Counted from the first letter of the stretch, positions 51,320 to 63,534 are shown. The stretch is 64,000 nt of DNA from Nocardioides sp. JQ2195 (GCF_012272695.1 NZ_CP050902.1:248001-312000); one strand, 5' to 3'. Notes: generated by a model not told the origin, from the letters alone. Numbers and translations are program-made.

Positions 51320-53182
51320 ATGGCACGAGCAGTCGGCATCGACCTCGGAACGACGAACTCCGTCGTCGCCGTCCTCGAAGGTGGCGAGCCCACCGTCATC
51401 GCGAACGCAGAAGGCGCCCGCACCACCCCGTCGGTGGTGGCCTTCGCCAAGTCCGGCGAGGTCCTCGTCGGCGAGGTCGCCAAGCGCCAGGCGGTCACGA
51501 ACGTCGACCGCACCATCCGCTCCGTCAAGCGCCACATGGGCACTGACTGGAAGCAGACCATCGACGACAAGGACTTCACGCCGCAGCAGATCTCGGCATT
51601 CATCCTCCAGAAGCTCAAGCGCGACGCCGAGGCCTACCTCGGTGAGACCGTCACCGACGCCGTGATCACGGTTCCGGCGTACTTCTCCGACGCGCAGCGC
51701 CAGGCCACCAAGGAAGCCGGCGAGATCGCCGGCCTCAACGTCTCGCGCATCGTCAACGAGCCGACCGCCGCCGCGCTGGCCTACGGCCTCGACAAGGGTG
51801 ACGACCAGACCATCCTCGTCTTCGACCTCGGTGGCGGCACGTTCGACGTGTCCCTCCTCGAGATCGGTGAGGGCGTCGTCGAGGTCAAGGCCACCTCCGG
51901 TGACAACCACCTCGGTGGTGACGACTGGGACAACAAGGTCGTCGAGTGGATGGTCGGCAAGTTCAAGGCCAACAACGGCGTCGACCTGGGCGCCGACAAG
52001 ATCGCCAAGCAGCGTCTGCAGGAGGCCGCGGAGAAGGCGAAGATCGAGCTGTCCAGCTCGAGCGAGACGCAGATCCACCTGCCCTACATCACGCACGGCG
52101 AGTCCGGCCCGCTGCACTTCGAGGAGAAGCTGACCCGCAGCGAGTTCCAGAAGCTCACCGCCGACCTGCTCGAGCGCACCAAGGCGCCGTTCCAGTCGGT
52201 GCTCAAGGACGGTGGCGTCGCCGTCGCCAACATCGACCACGTGGTCCTCGTCGGCGGCTCGACCCGCATGCCGGCCGTGACCGAGGTCGTGACCGACCTC
52301 CTCGGCGGCAAGCAGCCCAACAAGGGCGTCAACCCGGACGAGGTCGTGGCCGTCGGTGCCGCACTGCAGGCCGGCGTCCTCAAGGGCGAGGTCAAGGACG
52401 TCCTGCTCCTCGACGTCACCCCGCTCTCCCTCGGCATCGAGACCAAGGGCGGCGTGATGACCAACCTCATCGACCGCAACACCACCATCCCGACCAAGCG
52501 CTCGGAGATCTTCACCACCGCTGACGACAACCAGCCCTCCGTGGAGATCAAGGTCGCCCAGGGGGAGCGCCAGATGTGGGCGCAGAACCAGCCCCTCGGC
52601 AACTTCGAGCTGACCGGTCTTCCGCCGGCCCCGCGTGGCGTGCCGAAGATCGAGGTGACCTTCGACATCGACGCGAACGGCATCGTGCACGTCTCCGCGA
52701 AGGACCACGCGTCCGGCCGCGAGCAGTCGATGACGATCTCCGGTGGCTCGGCGTTGAGCAAGGAAGAGATCGACCGGATGGTCAAGGACGCCGAGCAGTA
52801 CGCCGACGAGGACCGCAAGCGCAAGGAGGCCGTCGAGGCGCGCAACCAGGCCGACGGCCTGGTCTACACGACCGAGAAGTTCCTGGCCGAGAACGGCGAG
52901 AAGATCCCGGACGACGTGAAGACCGAGGTCCAAGCCGACGTCGACGCGCTCAAGGCCACCCTGGAGAACGACGAGGCCTCCGCCGAGGAGCTCACCGCCG
53001 GGGTCACCAAGCTGGGTGAGTCCAGCCAGAAGATGGGTGCGGCGATGTATGCCTCCGCCGAGGCGGATGCTGCCGCGGCCGGCGGTGCCACGGGTGCCAC
53101 CGGTGAGGCCGACGACGACGTCGTCGACGCCGAGATCGTCGACGAGGAGCCGGCCGACGGCGCCGAGGGTGAGTCCAAGTGA
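51320..53182 (+). CDS. dnaK: Chaperone DnaK (Hsp70)
   Basis: 620 residues from ATG 51320 ([20 protein letters not shown]). The phosphate loops and nucleotide-domain signatures [12 protein letters not shown]-type near 175 and [16 protein letters not shown] near 310 are intact, as is the linker [10 protein letters not shown] near 365. The C-terminal lid ends with a Gly/Ala-rich and acidic tail typical of actinobacterial DnaK. It binds hydrophobic peptides in an ATP-driven cycle with DnaJ and GrpE. A GGAGG site and HAIR operator precede it, and grpE starts within its stop (GTGA). The repressor HspR is the fourth gene of the operon, giving negative feedback. Confidence 0.98.
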   Translation: MARAVGIDLGTTNSVVAVLEGGEPTVIANAEGARTTPSVVAFAKSGEVLVGEVAKRQAVTNVDRTIRSVKRHMGTDWKQTIDDKDFTPQQISAFILQKLKRDAEAYLGETVTDAVITVPAYFSDAQRQATKEAGEIAGLNVSRIVNEPTAAALAYGLDKGDDQTILVFDLGGGTFDVSLLEIGEGVVEVKATSGDNHLGGDDWDNKVVEWMVGKFKANNGVDLGADKIAKQRLQEAAEKAKIELSSSSETQIHLPYITHGESGPLHFEEKLTRSEFQKLTADLLERTKAPFQSVLKDGGVAVANIDHVVLVGGSTRMPAVTEVVTDLLGGKQPNKGVNPDEVVAVGAALQAGVLKGEVKDVLLLDVTPLSLGIETKGGVMTNLIDRNTTIPTKRSEIFTTADDNQPSVEIKVAQGERQMWAQNQPLGNFELTGLPPAPRGVPKIEVTFDIDANGIVHVSAKDHASGREQSMTISGGSALSKEEIDRMVKDAEQYADEDRKRKEAVEARNQADGLVYTTEKFLAENGEKIPDDVKTEVQADVDALKATLENDEASAEELTAGVTKLGESSQKMGAAMYASAEADAAAAGGATGATGEADDDVVDAEIVDEEPADGAEGESK

Positions 53183-53760
53183 CCCAGTCCCCCGACGAGC
53201 AGTTCCCTGACGGCGAGCCCGCCAAGGACCCGGTCCCGGAGGAACCAGTCGCCGAGGAGCCGGTCGAGCCCGACGTCGAACCCGATGTCGAGCCCGACCC
53301 GGCCGACGACGAGCTGACGGTGGCCCGGATGGCGTTGGAGGAGAGGACCCTCGACCTGCAGCGCCTGCAGGCCGAGTTCCTCAACTACAAGCGCCGCGTC
53401 GATCGTGACCGCGAGCTGATCAAGGAGAATGCGACCTTCGCCGCGCTCGCCCCGATCACCGAGGTGCTCGACAACATCGACCGGGCCCGCCAGCACGGAC
53501 CGCTCGAGGACGGCTTCCGCTCCATCGCGGAGCAGCTCGAGCGGGTCGTGGCCGGGCAGGGCCTGGTGCGCTACGGCGCCCCGGGTGACGCCTTCGACCC
53601 GACCATCCACGACGCCCTCTCCCACCTGGGGGAGGACGCCGAGGTGGAGGTCACCACCGTCAAGGTGGTGGCCAAGGGCGGCTACAAGATCGGTGACCGC
53701 GTCGTCCAGGCAGCCCAGGTGCTGGTGGTCGACCCGGTCACCGGCTCGACAGAAGACTGA
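53179..53760 (+). CDS. grpE: Nucleotide exchange factor GrpE
   Basis: GTG 53179 overlaps the dnaK stop. 193 residues with an acidic Pro/Glu-rich N-terminus ([19 protein letters not shown]). A long coiled coil follows ([20 protein letters not shown], then [20 protein letters not shown]). The C-terminal beta domain shows [18 protein letters not shown] and [18 protein letters not shown]. It releases ADP from DnaK. The acidic leader is longer than in many bacteria, as usual for actinomycetes. Confidence 0.96.
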   Translation: MTQSPDEQFPDGEPAKDPVPEEPVAEEPVEPDVEPDVEPDPADDELTVARMALEERTLDLQRLQAEFLNYKRRVDRDRELIKENATFAALAPITEVLDNIDRARQHGPLEDGFRSIAEQLERVVAGQGLVRYGAPGDAFDPTIHDALSHLGEDAEVEVTTVKVVAKGGYKIGDRVVQAAQVLVVDPVTGSTED

Positions 53761-53782
53761 CTGACGGACGGGAGGTGCGCGC

Positions 53783-54913
53783 ATGAGCGGCAAGGCTGAC
53801 TGGGCAACCAAGGACTACTACAAGGAGCTCGGAGTCTCCAAGGACGCAAGCGCCGAGGAGATCAAGAAGGCCTACCGTCGCCTTGCGCGCGCCAACCACC
53901 CGGACTCCAACCCGGGTGACACCGCCAAGCACGAGAAGTTCAAGACGATCGCCGAGGCCTACGACGTCATCGGCGACCCGGAGGAACGCAAGCAGTACGA
54001 CCAGATCCGCAGCGCCCCCGTCGGCGGGTTCGGCGGCCAGGGTGGCTTCGACGTCAGTGACCTCTTCGGACAGCGGGGCGGAGGAGCGGGCCAGGGCGGC
54101 CTGGGTGACATGTTCGGCGACCTCTTCGGTGGTGGCCGAGCCCGTCAGCCGCGGCCCCAGCGCGGCTCCGACGTCGAGAGCTCGGCGACGATCAGCTTCG
54201 TCGACGCGATCGACGGCGTGACCATCAGCCTGCGGCTGACCAGCGACGCCCCGTGCGTCTCCTGCCGGGGCACCGGAGGCAAGCCGGGCACCAAGCCACA
54301 CATCTGCATGGTCTGTGAGGGGGCAGGCATGGTGGCCTCGACCTCGGGCGGGGCCTTCACCCTCAACGAGACCTGTCCCGCGTGCGGTGGCCGGCAGCTC
54401 GTCTACGACGACCCGTGCCCCACGTGCGGTGGCTCGGGGCGGGGCATGTCCGCCCGCTCCATCCAGGCCCGCATCCCAGCGGGTGTGAAGGACGGCCAGA
54501 AGATCCGCCTGCGGGGCAAGGGATCGCCCGGTGAGAACGGCGGGCCCAACGGCGACCTCTTCGTCACGGTGAAGGTCAGTCCGCACCGCCTGTTCGGCCG
54601 CAAGGGTGATCACCTGACGCTGGAGGTGCCGGTCGGCTTCGACGAGGCCGCGCTCGGCGCCGAGATCAAGGTGCCCACGCTCAAGCACGGCCCCGTCACC
54701 CTCAAGATTCCTGCTGGCACTCCCAACGGACGCACCTTCCGCGTGCGCGGCAAGGGGGCCAGGAAGGCTGACGGCACCAATGGTGACCTGCTGGTCACCG
54801 TCGAGGTGCAGGTGCCGGCGGTCCTGGACCAGCCCTCGCGCGAGGCGGTGCAGGCCTATCGTGAGGCCATGGCCGGCAAGCCGTTGCGGGCCAAGCTCTT
54901 CGAGGAGTCCTGA
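53783..54913 (+). CDS. dnaJ: Chaperone DnaJ (Hsp40)
   Basis: 376 residues. The J domain spans about 8-75, with HPD in RLARANHPDSNPGDTAKH, then a Gly/Phe-rich stretch (GGFGGQGGFDVSDLFGQRGG). Four zinc-finger motifs are CVSCRGTG, CMVCEGAG, CPACGGRQ and CPTCGGSG between about residues 155 and 220. C-terminal beta domains and ADGTNGDLLVTVEVQVP follow. It delivers clients to DnaK and stimulates its ATPase. It lies 22 bases after grpE and 2 bases before hspR, in the same operon. Confidence 0.97.
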   Translation: MSGKADWATKDYYKELGVSKDASAEEIKKAYRRLARANHPDSNPGDTAKHEKFKTIAEAYDVIGDPEERKQYDQIRSAPVGGFGGQGGFDVSDLFGQRGGGAGQGGLGDMFGDLFGGGRARQPRPQRGSDVESSATISFVDAIDGVTISLRLTSDAPCVSCRGTGGKPGTKPHICMVCEGAGMVASTSGGAFTLNETCPACGGRQLVYDDPCPTCGGSGRGMSARSIQARIPAGVKDGQKIRLRGKGSPGENGGPNGDLFVTVKVSPHRLFGRKGDHLTLEVPVGFDEAALGAEIKVPTLKHGPVTLKIPAGTPNGRTFRVRGKGARKADGTNGDLLVTVEVQVPAVLDQPSREAVQAYREAMAGKPLRAKLFEES

Positions 54914-54915
54914 GC

Positions 54916-55335
54916 ATGGTCACCCCGGACCCCACCATCGGCGTCTACGTGATCAGTGTGGCCGCCGAGCTGGCCGGCCTGCACCCCCAGACGCTGCGCA
55001 CCTACGAGCGGATGGGCCTGATCACTCCACGGCGCACGGGTGGTGGCGGGCGGCGCTACTCGCACCACGACATCGAGCAGCTGCGGGCGATCTCCGACCT
55101 GACCTCCCACGGCATCGGCATCGAGGGGGTACGCCGCATCCTCGACCTCGAGAACCAGGTGCTGGCGCTGTCCCAGCGCAATGAAGAGCTGGTGGCCGAG
55201 GTCGACGGCCTGCGCCAGGCACTGCGTGCGGTGGCCAGTGGCGCCCGGCCGGTGGCAGCCGCGAACCTGCCGGCGCTGCGCTCGTCGTCCGCCGGCCAGA
55301 TGGTGGTCTGGCGTCGCGGTGGCAGCTCCCGCTGA
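54916..55335 (+). CDS. hspR: Heat-shock repressor HspR (MerR family)
   Basis: 139 residues. The MerR helix-turn-helix and wing occupy about 10-80: YVISVAAELAGLHPQTLRTY, ERMGLITPRRTGGGGRRYSH, then IEQLRAISDLTSHGIGIEG. A short coiled coil (LENQVLALSQRNEELVAEVD) follows. HspR with DnaK as co-repressor binds HAIR sites. Two such sites are visible here, before dnaK (51189) and before clpB (58559), so this protein controls both, as established in Streptomyces and mycobacteria. It ends the dnaK operon. Confidence 0.95.
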   Translation: MVTPDPTIGVYVISVAAELAGLHPQTLRTYERMGLITPRRTGGGGRRYSHHDIEQLRAISDLTSHGIGIEGVRRILDLENQVLALSQRNEELVAEVDGLRQALRAVASGARPVAAANLPALRSSSAGQMVVWRRGGSSR

Positions 55336-55351
55336 GCGAGAGTCGAATGCG

Positions 55352-55377
55352 TTGACTTTTTTCTCCTGATGTAAAGT
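55352..55377 (+). promoter_or_regulatory. Promoter region of the TetR gene with short inverted repeat
   Basis: TAAAGT (55372-55377) fits a -10 box 6 bases before ATG 55384, giving a leaderless message. ACTTT (55355-55359) and AAAGT (55373-55377) form a short inverted repeat that may be the TetR site. TTGACT at 55352 is too close (14 bases) for an ideal -35. Confidence 0.4.
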
Positions 55378-55383
55378 TCTTGT

Positions 55384-55998
55384 ATGAGTCAGGACCGTCC
55401 GGAGTCCTTCAAGGACAAGGTGCACGAGCTGCTCCGCAGCTCGATCCTCGACGCGGCGTGGATCCGCGCCGCCGAGGTCTCCTGGAGCCAGGTGCGCATC
55501 GCCGACATCGCCGACGACGTGGGTGTGAGTCGCCAGACGATCTACAACGAGTTCGGCACCAAGGACCAGCTCTCCCTGGCGCTCTTCCAACGTGAGCTCG
55601 ATCGGTTCCTCCTGGAGCTCAAGGTCCACCTCGGCGAGGCGGCGACCTTCCACGAGGCGATCGGCAACTCGATGAACTGGATGCTCGACGAGATCTCCGG
55701 TCACAAGGTCCTGGCCCGGATGGTGCGCGACGCGCGCAGTGGCTCCAACGACGGGCTGCTCCCGATCCTGACCGTTCGTGCCGACTTCATCATCGTGCCG
55801 GTCCGCGAGAAGGTGACCGAGTTCGCCCTGGAGCGGTGGCCGGACGCCGACCGGGCCTCCTGCGAGGTGGTGATCGACCTGTTCTCCCGGTTCGTCATCG
55901 GGCAGATCATCACCCCCACCGATCTCGACCGCGAGGCGATGGTCGCGGCGATGATCACCATGGCCACCCACTACACGGCTGGCCAGCACTCGTCCTGA
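55384..55998 (+). CDS. TetR family transcriptional regulator
   Basis: 204 residues. The TetR helix-turn-helix is at about 15-70: AAEVSWSQVRIADIADDVGV, SRQTIYNEFGTKDQLSLALF. The C-terminal ligand domain is all-helical (HEAIGNSMNWMLDEISGHKV and later VIDLFSRFVIGQIIT). The start follows a -10-like box by 6 bases, so leaderless. No obvious target gene is adjacent, and it lies in the gap between the hspR operon and the DUF445 gene. Whether it is the regulator of the KstR-type boxes 20 kb away is not indicated by the sequence. Confidence 0.88.
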   Translation: MSQDRPESFKDKVHELLRSSILDAAWIRAAEVSWSQVRIADIADDVGVSRQTIYNEFGTKDQLSLALFQRELDRFLLELKVHLGEAATFHEAIGNSMNWMLDEISGHKVLARMVRDARSGSNDGLLPILTVRADFIIVPVREKVTEFALERWPDADRASCEVVIDLFSRFVIGQIITPTDLDREAMVAAMITMATHYTAGQHSS

Positions 55999-56243
55999 GG
56001 CAGGCTCCGGCGACGTCGGGGTCCTCGCCGCCGGCCTCGTGCTCGCTCTGCTGGTGCCGCTCGTCGTCTCGAGCTGTCCCGCCGGGGCTCGGATCGACGG
56101 GCTGCGGTTGTCCTCGATCGGCATCCTCCCGTCCACGGGCCGGGTGCCGATGAGTCAGCGCGGAACCAGACGGCGAGATCGTCGTTGCACCTCCCGACGG
56201 GCCGGTATCGTCAGCGATCGGCAAGCGGCCCGGGACGCGAGAG
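55999..56243. other. Intergenic region before the DUF445 gene
   Basis: 245 bases with no supported gene. A short open frame from 56039 encodes a hydrophobic start (MLALLVPLVVSSCPAG) resembling a lipoprotein signal, but the remainder is Arg-rich and unconvincing. It is left unassigned. Confidence 0.3.
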
Positions 56244-57596
56244 GTGGTGGCGACGGTGCTCGACGCACTGGGTGACCACCTCGGCCAGGTGGACTGGTTC
56301 CTCCAGGAGCTCGACGAGCCGATGGAGTGGTTCGCCATGCTCTCGATCCCGGTGTTCACCGCGGTGATCGGCTGGCTGATCAACTGGACCGGGCTGATCA
56401 TGCTGTTCCACCCGATCCACTTCCACGGCTTCCGGATCCGCGGCATGGCGGAGCTGGCCCGGCTCGCCCCCCGCAAGCTGCAGGAGGTCCCCGGGATCCT
56501 CCAGGGCGGCGTCGGGTGGCAGGGAATCGTCCCCGCACGCGCCGCCAAGATGGGCAGCATCGCGGTCGACAAGGCGATCGCCAAGCTCGGCACGCCGGCA
56601 GAGTTCTACCAGCAGCTCGAGCCCGACCAGATCGCCGAGCACATCGTGAAGATCTTCACCCCGGAGATCCCCGACCTGGTCGACCAGGTCATGCGCGAGT
56701 CCAACCCCGGGCTGTGGCGCGACCTGCCTCGTCCGGCGAAGCGCGCGGTCATTGCCCGGGTGCAGGCCCAGCTGCCGTCCGTCGTGAAGACGGTGACCGA
56801 CGAGATCGGCACGCACATCGACCAGCTCCTCGATCCCAAGATCATGGTGATCGACCACTTCAGGAAGCACCCCGACCTCGTCGTGCGTGTCTTCAAGGAC
56901 GTGGGCCAGAAGGAGCTCAACATGATGGTGAACTTCGGGTTCATCTTCGGGTTCCTGCTCGGTCTCCCGGTCGCCTTCGCCGACCACTGGTTCCACCAGT
57001 GGTGGCTGCTCCCCGTGCTCGGCATCGGCGTCGGCTGGATCACCAACGCGCTGGGCATGTGGCTGATCTTCGAGCCGACCGTGCCGACGAAGAAGCTCGG
57101 CATCACCTTCCAGGGGCTGTTCCTGCGGCGGCAGAACGAGGCGGCCGAGGTCTACGCCCAGATCATCGCGGACGACGTCATCACGCTGGAGCGCATCGGT
57201 GACTTCCTGCTCGACGGCCCACGGGGTGACCGCACGCGGCAGATGCTGGCGGTGGCGCTGGGGCCGGCGATCGATCGTGCTGCCGGACCCACCCTGGGTG
57301 CGGCGAAGGTCGTGATCGGCTCCGGCAACTATCGGCGGATCCGCGAGTCGTTCGCGAACGAGGCCGTCGGTCGGACCCTGACGCCGTTCAAGGACCCGGA
57401 GTTCAGCAAGCGGCAGTCCGACCGCATCCGCACCCTGGTCGCCGACCGCACCAAGGAGCTCCACCCCGACGACTTCGTGGAGATGATGCGCTCGGCGATC
57501 AAGGAGGACGAGTGGATGCTCTACGCCCACGGCGCGATCATGGGACTGGCCGGTGGGTTCATCCACCTGGCAATCTTCGGAGTAGGTGGCGGATGA
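56244..57596 (+). CDS. DUF445 family membrane protein
   Basis: GTG 56244 is the longest start with GAGAGG close upstream; GTG 56256 is an alternative. 450 residues. N-terminal helix (WFAMLSIPVFTAVIGWLINW near 32) and the DUF445 motif TGLIMLFHPIHFHGFRI are followed by MAELARLAPRKLQEVPGILQ and GIVPARAAKMGSIAVDKAI. A second membrane segment near residues 230-275 (NFGFIFGFLLGLPVAFADHW) and a terminal one (GAIMGLAGGFIHLAIFGVGG) frame a large soluble part. Likely envelope-associated; activity unknown. It overlaps the next gene by 4 bases (ATGA). Confidence 0.82.
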   Translation: MVATVLDALGDHLGQVDWFLQELDEPMEWFAMLSIPVFTAVIGWLINWTGLIMLFHPIHFHGFRIRGMAELARLAPRKLQEVPGILQGGVGWQGIVPARAAKMGSIAVDKAIAKLGTPAEFYQQLEPDQIAEHIVKIFTPEIPDLVDQVMRESNPGLWRDLPRPAKRAVIARVQAQLPSVVKTVTDEIGTHIDQLLDPKIMVIDHFRKHPDLVVRVFKDVGQKELNMMVNFGFIFGFLLGLPVAFADHWFHQWWLLPVLGIGVGWITNALGMWLIFEPTVPTKKLGITFQGLFLRRQNEAAEVYAQIIADDVITLERIGDFLLDGPRGDRTRQMLAVALGPAIDRAAGPTLGAAKVVIGSGNYRRIRESFANEAVGRTLTPFKDPEFSKRQSDRIRTLVADRTKELHPDDFVEMMRSAIKEDEWMLYAHGAIMGLAGGFIHLAIFGVGGG

Positions 57597-58498
57597 CTGA
57601 CAACAGATTGCCCGGGCGAGACGAGTCCGGTCCGCACGACGACCAGCGTGATGCCCTCGACGCGATTCCCGGCCTGGTCAGGCTGGCCGCGTCGTCGTGG
57701 GTGCGCACCGCGGAGTGGAGCGTCGTGGCAGGAATCCGCACCGGGCGACGGGTGCTGAAGGCGGCGACCGATCCGCAGACGGCCGTCGAGCTCGCCCAGG
57801 GCGCCGCGACGGCCTCGGGCCTCGTGGCCGATCTCGCCAAGGCGGTCAGCTCCGGCTCGTCCGTGCCCCAGGCGATCCAGCAGGTCAGCGCCTCACTCTC
57901 GAACGGTTCAGCCGCCAAGGCCGTCGAGGTACGCCGCGAGCAGCGCCAGCACGAGAGCACCGACCTCCAGAGCTCACTGCGGGAGCAGGGCGCCCGTCTC
58001 CTCGAGCGTTCGCGCGACGTGTGGAGCAACGACGAGGGTCACCCGGCGTACGCCCGGATCCTGACGGAGCTGGCGCCCGACGAGGGACGCATCCTGATGC
58101 TGCTGCTCAACCAGGGTCCGCAGCCCATGGTCGACGTACGCACCGGGGGTGCCGTCGGCATGGTGAGCTCGACGCTGGTCGCTCCCGGCCTGAACATGAT
58201 CGGCCCGCGATCGGGTGCGCGCTACCTCGACCACGTGCCCTCCTACCTGAACAACCTGTTCCGGCTGGGACTGATCTGGTTCTCGAAGGAACAGCTCAGG
58301 GACCCGCTGGAGTACCAGGTGGTCGAGGCACAACCCGACGTGCTCAACGCGATGCACTCGGTGCGTGCCGCCAAGATCGTGCGGCGCAGTGTTCACCTCA
58401 CCCCGTTCGGTGAGGACTTCTGCCGCACCTGTCTCCTCGACGACGAGGTCGAGGTGGACGAGCTGCCCCAGCACCAGGCGCCACACGACCTGGACTGA
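57593..58498 (+). CDS. Abi-alpha (DUF4393)-like protein
   Basis: ATG 57593 within the DUF445 stop; 301 residues, cytoplasmic. A helical N-terminus (DAIPGLVRLAASSWVRTAEW) leads to a core with SNDEGHPAYARILTELAPDE near 145, RILMLLLNQGPQPMVDVRTG, and YLDHVPSYLNNLFRLGLIWF near 210. The end is VVEAQPDVLNAMHSV and an HLTPFGEDFCRTCLL tail. The pattern LxPDEARIL...PQPxVDVR is that of the Abi-alpha/DUF4393 family, named from abortive-infection loci though its function is unproven. Tight coupling to DUF445 suggests the two act together at the membrane. Confidence 0.65.
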   Translation: MTDNRLPGRDESGPHDDQRDALDAIPGLVRLAASSWVRTAEWSVVAGIRTGRRVLKAATDPQTAVELAQGAATASGLVADLAKAVSSGSSVPQAIQQVSASLSNGSAAKAVEVRREQRQHESTDLQSSLREQGARLLERSRDVWSNDEGHPAYARILTELAPDEGRILMLLLNQGPQPMVDVRTGGAVGMVSSTLVAPGLNMIGPRSGARYLDHVPSYLNNLFRLGLIWFSKEQLRDPLEYQVVEAQPDVLNAMHSVRAAKIVRRSVHLTPFGEDFCRTCLLDDEVEVDELPQHQAPHDLD

Positions 58499-58558
58499 GC
58501 CAGCCGCAAGCAGTCATGGGGAAGTCCGCCATCCTCGGGGCTGCAGAAATTTCCCAAA

Positions 58559-58579
58559 GTTGAGTGGAATGGACTCAAC
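58559..58579 (+). promoter_or_regulatory. HAIR operator (HspR site) before clpB
   Basis: GTTGAGT-N7-ACTCAAC is a perfect inverted repeat matching the HAIR form, 71 bases before ATG 58651. It shares the ACTCAAC arm with the dnaK HAIR at 51189. Confidence 0.9.
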
Positions 58580-58650
58580 TCCTGGCGCGTTGAGAGGTGT
58601 GACGGACACACTGGGTGCCGTCACCATCACGTCAGAGGGGATCGCTGCCG

Positions 58651-61239
<2,589 letters not shown>

Positions 61240-61273
61240 TCGCCGGCTGGGTCGCCCTGAGACACTGGGGCGC

Positions 61274-62320
61274 ATGACGGACAGCAAGGCGCCCGCTCGC
61301 CCGCCTCAAGTGACCATGGCCGGATGGGTGACGGTCGTCGGGTCGCTGTTCATGCTCGTCAACGTCTTCGGCGTGGTGTCGAGGTTGCGCTCCCTCGACA
61401 CCCGCGAGAACGTCACGGACGCGTTGTCGCGGGACCCGCTGAAGGGAACCGGCATCGACCTCGAGCAGGCGCTGTCGCTGATGCACGGCACGGCGCTGGT
61501 GGCCGGCGCGACCGCGGCAGCCGCGGCGATCCTCGGCTGGTTCGTGCTGCAGCGCAACCACCACGCGCGCGTGGCGCTGAGCGTGATCGCGCTGCCGCTG
61601 TTCTTCTCGGGGCTGGTCGCCGGGGGGTTCGTCTCCTCGATGATCGCGGTCTCGGTCGTGATCCTGTGGGGACGGCCCGCGCGTGACTGGTTCAACGGCG
61701 TCACCCCGCCCGAGCGCCCGCAGCGCGTGGCGCCCCCGGAGCAGGGTGACGCACCCTGGCAGGCGCCGACCCCGCCTCCTGAGCAGGGGCCGCGGGCCTT
61801 CGAGGGATTCGGCTCGAAGCCGGTCGAGCAGCCCGGACCGGTGGCGCAGCGACCCACCCCGGGCGCTGGTCGCCCCCGGGAGGTCGTCCAGGCCTGCGCG
61901 TTCACGTGGGCGATGTGCGGCACCGCCGTCCTCGGCCTGCTGATGGTCCTGGTCGGCTTCGCGCTGTCGCCGGAGCTGGTCAAGGAGGTCTACGAGAGTG
62001 ACTCCCGCTTCGCGGAGTCCGACATCAGTCTCTCGGCCCTGCGCACGGCCGCGATCGTGGTCTCGATCGTCTTCGCGCTCTGGTCGGTCGCGGCCATGGT
62101 GGTGGCGTGGTTCGCCTTCAGGGGAGCCGGCTGGGCGCGCATCCTGCTGATCGTCTCGGCCGCCGTGGCCGCAGCCTTCAGCCTGGCCACGGCGATCTCC
62201 TCGCCACCGATGCTGGTGGTCACCGGCGTTGCCGTGTTCACGGTCGTGCGGTTGACGCAACCGCCCTCCGTCGCCTGGTTCGCCGAGAAGGACCGGGAGC
62301 GCCGCGAAGCCCGCAGGTAG
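61274..62320 (+). CDS. Multi-pass membrane protein, two-lobed
   Basis: 348 residues. N-terminal half: helices near 15-38 (VTMAGWVTVVGSLFMLVNVF) and 70-125. A cytoplasmic Pro-rich linker follows (about 140-205, PPEQGDAPWQAPTPPPEQGP). The second half repeats the plan, with VQACAFTWAMCGTAVLGLLM near 203 and helices near 250-310. The two halves look like duplicated modules. It resembles conserved actinobacterial membrane proteins of unknown function. It follows clpB by 34 bases with no clear terminator. Confidence 0.72.
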   Translation: MTDSKAPARPPQVTMAGWVTVVGSLFMLVNVFGVVSRLRSLDTRENVTDALSRDPLKGTGIDLEQALSLMHGTALVAGATAAAAAILGWFVLQRNHHARVALSVIALPLFFSGLVAGGFVSSMIAVSVVILWGRPARDWFNGVTPPERPQRVAPPEQGDAPWQAPTPPPEQGPRAFEGFGSKPVEQPGPVAQRPTPGAGRPREVVQACAFTWAMCGTAVLGLLMVLVGFALSPELVKEVYESDSRFAESDISLSALRTAAIVVSIVFALWSVAAMVVAWFAFRGAGWARILLIVSAAVAAAFSLATAISSPPMLVVTGVAVFTVVRLTQPPSVAWFAEKDRERREARR

Positions 62321-62370
62321 TCGCGGCCGGTAGGCGCGGCCAGTAGGGACGGCCGGTCGGAGGTGGTCGC

Positions 62371-63534
62371 TCAGGCGAGGAGGTCTGCCGCGACGAGTCG
62401 CTCGATGCCGGCCTCGATCACCTCGGGCTCCTTGCAGAACGCCCACCTGACCAGGTGGCGCCCGGCCTCGAGGTCGTCGTAGAACGCCTGCGCGGGGATC
62501 GCCACCACCCCGGCCCGCTCGGGGAGCGCACGGCAGAACGTGTCACCGTCGGGCCAGCCGAGGCGGCGCACGTCGGTGGCTACGAAGTAGGTGCCCTCCG
62601 GGACCCGGACGTCGACGTCGAGCTGCGCGAGCCCCGCGCAGAGCTGGTCGCGCCGTCCCTGCAGTGACCGGGTCAGCTCCTCGTAGAACGCCGACTCCTC
62701 GTCGAGGGCGTGGGCGACGGCGGACTGCAGCGGGGTGCCGCTCGAGAACGACAACCACTGCTTGGCGCCGAGGACGGCCGTCACCAGCTCTGCCGGGCCC
62801 GTGGCCCAGCCGATCTTCCACCCGGTGAAGGAGAACATCTTGCCGGCGCTGGAGAGGGTGACCGTGCGCTCGAACATCCCGGGCAGGGTGGCCAGCGGGA
62901 CGTGCACGTGGTCGTCGAAGACGAGGTGCTCGTAGACCTCGTCGGTGACCACCAGCAGGTCGTGCTCGATCGCGACGTCGGCGATCCCCTGCAGCTCGTC
63001 GCGGGTCAGCACGGACCCGGTGGGGTTGTGCGGGGTGTTGACCAGCAGCAGCTTGGTGCGCTCGGTGATCGCCGCCCGCAGCTCGTCGACGTCGAGCCGG
63101 AAGTCGGGCGCGCGCAGGGTGACCGGTCGCCGTACGCCGCCGGCGAAGGCGATCATCGCAAGGTAGGAGTCGTAGTAGGGCTCCAGCACGACGACTTCGT
63201 CGCCCGGGTCGACAAGGGCCAGCAGCGCCGCGGCGATGCCCTCGGTGGCGCCGGTCGTGACCACCACCTCGCGGGCCGGATCCAGCTCGATGCCGTAGTG
63301 GCGGGCCTGGTGGGCGGCGATCGCCTCTCGCAGGGGGAGGGTGCCGATGCCCGGGGCGTACTGGTTCTCGCCGGCCCGCAGCGCGACCACCGCCCGCTCG
63401 ACCACCGAGGCGGGTCCGTCGACGTCGGGAAAGCCCTGGCCGAGGTTGATCGCGCCGGTCTGCATCGCCAGCGCGGACATCTCGGTGAAGATGGTGGTCG
63501 GGATGCCGTCGAGCCGTTTCGCTGTGCTTGCCAT
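62371..63534 (-). CDS. PLP-dependent aminotransferase class I/II (DapC-like)
   Basis: ATG 63534 (MASTAKRLDGIPTTIFTEMS) gives 387 residues; upstream in-frame sequence is rejected as low-quality. Landmarks: INLGQGFPDVDGP near 28, VVVTTGATEGIAAALLALVD near 88, and LLLVNTPHNPTGSVLTRDEL near 160. VVTDEVYEHLVFDDHVHVPL near 193 and the PLP lysine in LSSAGKMFSFTGWKIGW near 230 complete the set. The sequence is close to actinobacterial N-succinyldiaminopimelate aminotransferases (DapC) and to kynurenine/methionine-type transaminases; no lysine-pathway neighbours decide between these. Confidence 0.88.
   Translation of the reverse strand: MASTAKRLDGIPTTIFTEMSALAMQTGAINLGQGFPDVDGPASVVERAVVALRAGENQYAPGIGTLPLREAIAAHQARHYGIELDPAREVVVTTGATEGIAAALLALVDPGDEVVVLEPYYDSYLAMIAFAGGVRRPVTLRAPDFRLDVDELRAAITERTKLLLVNTPHNPTGSVLTRDELQGIADVAIEHDLLVVTDEVYEHLVFDDHVHVPLATLPGMFERTVTLSSAGKMFSFTGWKIGWATGPAELVTAVLGAKQWLSFSSGTPLQSAVAHALDEESAFYEELTRSLQGRRDQLCAGLAQLDVDVRVPEGTYFVATDVRRLGWPDGDTFCRALPERAGVVAIPAQAFYDDLEAGRHLVRWAFCKEPEVIEAGIERLVAADLLA

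Noticed and set aside
55384-55998. TetR gene as the KstR controlling the boxes at 32.7 and 36.8 kb
   Set aside because: Its own promoter lacks the TNNAACNNGTTNNA box expected from autoregulation and no steroid genes adjoin it.
56039-56275. Short lipoprotein-like open frame
   Set aside because: Only the first 20 residues look like a signal; the rest is Arg-rich out-of-frame-type sequence and it overlaps the DUF445 start.
62323-62358. GCGGCC(G/A)GTAG-like imperfect repeats between convergent genes
   Set aside because: Short, imperfect and GC-rich; may simply be terminator-like background.
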